NCBI RefSeq assembly: GCF_030817075.1
Contig: NZ_JAUSYU010000001.1
Location: 2,852,001-2,916,000 of the forward strand
Origin: Arthrobacter sp. V1I9
Lineage (GTDB): Bacteria > Actinomycetota > Actinomycetes > Actinomycetales > Micrococcaceae
DNA length: 64,000 bases
Direction: 5' to 3'
A program made the translations under genes and the position numbers. Below are positions 63,627-64,000 of this stretch, piece after piece (positions within the stretch are counted from its first letter, which is position 1; every line of letters starts with the position of its first letter). The notes beneath the pieces were generated by a model. That model was not told the origin of the DNA and did no database searches. It was given only the letters and a program-made list of their open reading frames with translations.

Positions 63627-64000
63627 TCAGCGCGTCGCCCCGACTCCCGGACACCCCTGTCCCTGCGGGTTCACAATGCAGTCGTCGGCATAGTTGCGGG
63701 TAAGCGATCGCCAGACGCTGACTGTTTGAGGCGGCGCACTGAACTGGCCTTGGCCGGGGATAGGCAGCGGAGGGCCGGCGTTGACCGAGTATGTTCCCTG
63801 GAAGGTGGTGGTCAGCACGACCTGGAAGTCCCCCGTGGTTCCGTAGGCGTGGCTTGTCCTCGTCTTCTCACCCCACCGGTCCTGCGGCAGCGGGCCTCCC
63901 ATCGACGGCTGGGGACCGAAGATCGTGCCGTCGCCGTAGTTCCACGTGTATTGAACCGGGGTAGCCACGATGTGCACCCGCTGGCCGAACATGGTGACGT
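63627..64000 (-). CDS. PKD-domain protein, C-terminal part (cut by window edge)
   Basis: The frame is open to the right edge, so only the last ~124 residues are seen. The segment QYTWNYGDGTIFGP has the PKD WxFGDG-type motif, and later YTVNAG-like SVNAGPPLP is a beta-strand. The C-terminus has two Cys (DDCIVNPQGQGCPG), suggesting extracellular location. Likely a secreted or pilus-associated surface protein of the actinobacterial kind; the N-terminus is outside the window. Confidence 0.75.
   Translation of the reverse strand, partial: VTMFGQRVHIVATPVQYTWNYGDGTIFGPQPSMGGPLPQDRWGEKTRTSHAYGTTGDFQVVLTTTFQGTYSVNAGPPLPIPGQGQFSAPPQTVSVWRSLTRNYADDCIVNPQGQGCPGVGATR

Overview
The window is high-GC actinobacterial chromosome and looks like Arthrobacter or Pseudarthrobacter. 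Pointers are the high GC with G/C-ending codons, a DUF222-HNH repeat-family gene, a resuscitation-promoting factor with LysM, a proteasome activator ending in GQYL, Excalibur-domain secreted proteins, several GTG/TTG starts and some apparently leaderless genes. No rRNA, tRNA, CRISPR array, prophage or intact insertion sequence was seen. This assignment rests on protein flavour and gene content read by eye.

Region 1 (1-13.7 kb) is a catabolic island. The tail of a glycerophosphodiesterase is followed by a seven-gene minus-strand operon: asparaginase-like amidohydrolase, CE4/PuuE-type deacetylase or cyclic-amide hydrolase, MFS transporter, two SDRs, a small Cys protein and an Old Yellow Enzyme reductase. 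The operon diverges from a LacI regulator, with a perfect 16-bp operator between them. A PucR regulator then diverges from pxpA, a biotin carrier protein, biotin carboxylase, pxpB and pxpC. Those five genes form a 5-oxoprolinase set with its own biotin carboxylase and carrier, organised like a split urea carboxylase. Together the region suggests uptake and opening of cyclic amides (lactams, imides).

Region 2 (13.8-22.2 kb) is mixed: an EphD-like epoxide hydrolase without its SDR partner, a CNNM/CorC membrane protein, a GT1 glycosyltransferase next to a GAF-LuxR regulator, a DUF1304 membrane protein, a SnoaL-like protein, two adjacent secreted Excalibur proteins (a PASTA lipoprotein and an HNH nuclease) and a VOC protein.

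Region 3 (22.2-31.9 kb) shows gene decay among working genes. A TMEM175-like channel is frameshifted by one extra G. A Tat-exported metallophosphoesterase and a convergent alpha/beta-hydrolase have both lost their 3' ends at one junction. A 40-codon SRPBCC remnant has lost its middle. Intact genes include a proteasome activator (Bpa/PafE), a DUF2975/YozG pair, a GNAT, a MarR-MFS efflux operon with a tandem operator, a 2-hydroxyacid dehydrogenase, a phosphotransferase and an ArsR-AHSA1 fusion with a perfect 28-bp palindrome in its promoter.

Region 4 (32-48 kb) holds an MFS exporter, glutathione-independent formaldehyde dehydrogenase, an FdhF-type molybdoenzyme facing a DUF6457 protein (a possible formaldehyde-formate-CO2 route), RecQ, TerC, a very large TM0106-type nuclease/helicase, acylphosphatase, an unusual winged-helix plus X25 starch-binding-type protein, and an adenine/adenosine deaminase.

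Region 5 (48-64 kb) holds UvrA2, Rpf, an MSMEG_6728-family protein, an epimerase, DUF1622, the DUF222-HNH nuclease behind a perfect DnaA box, DUF2071, a ZIP transporter with a leaderless-type promoter, Tex with an RG-rich tail, a second OYE, and the C-terminus of a PKD-domain protein that runs off the right edge.
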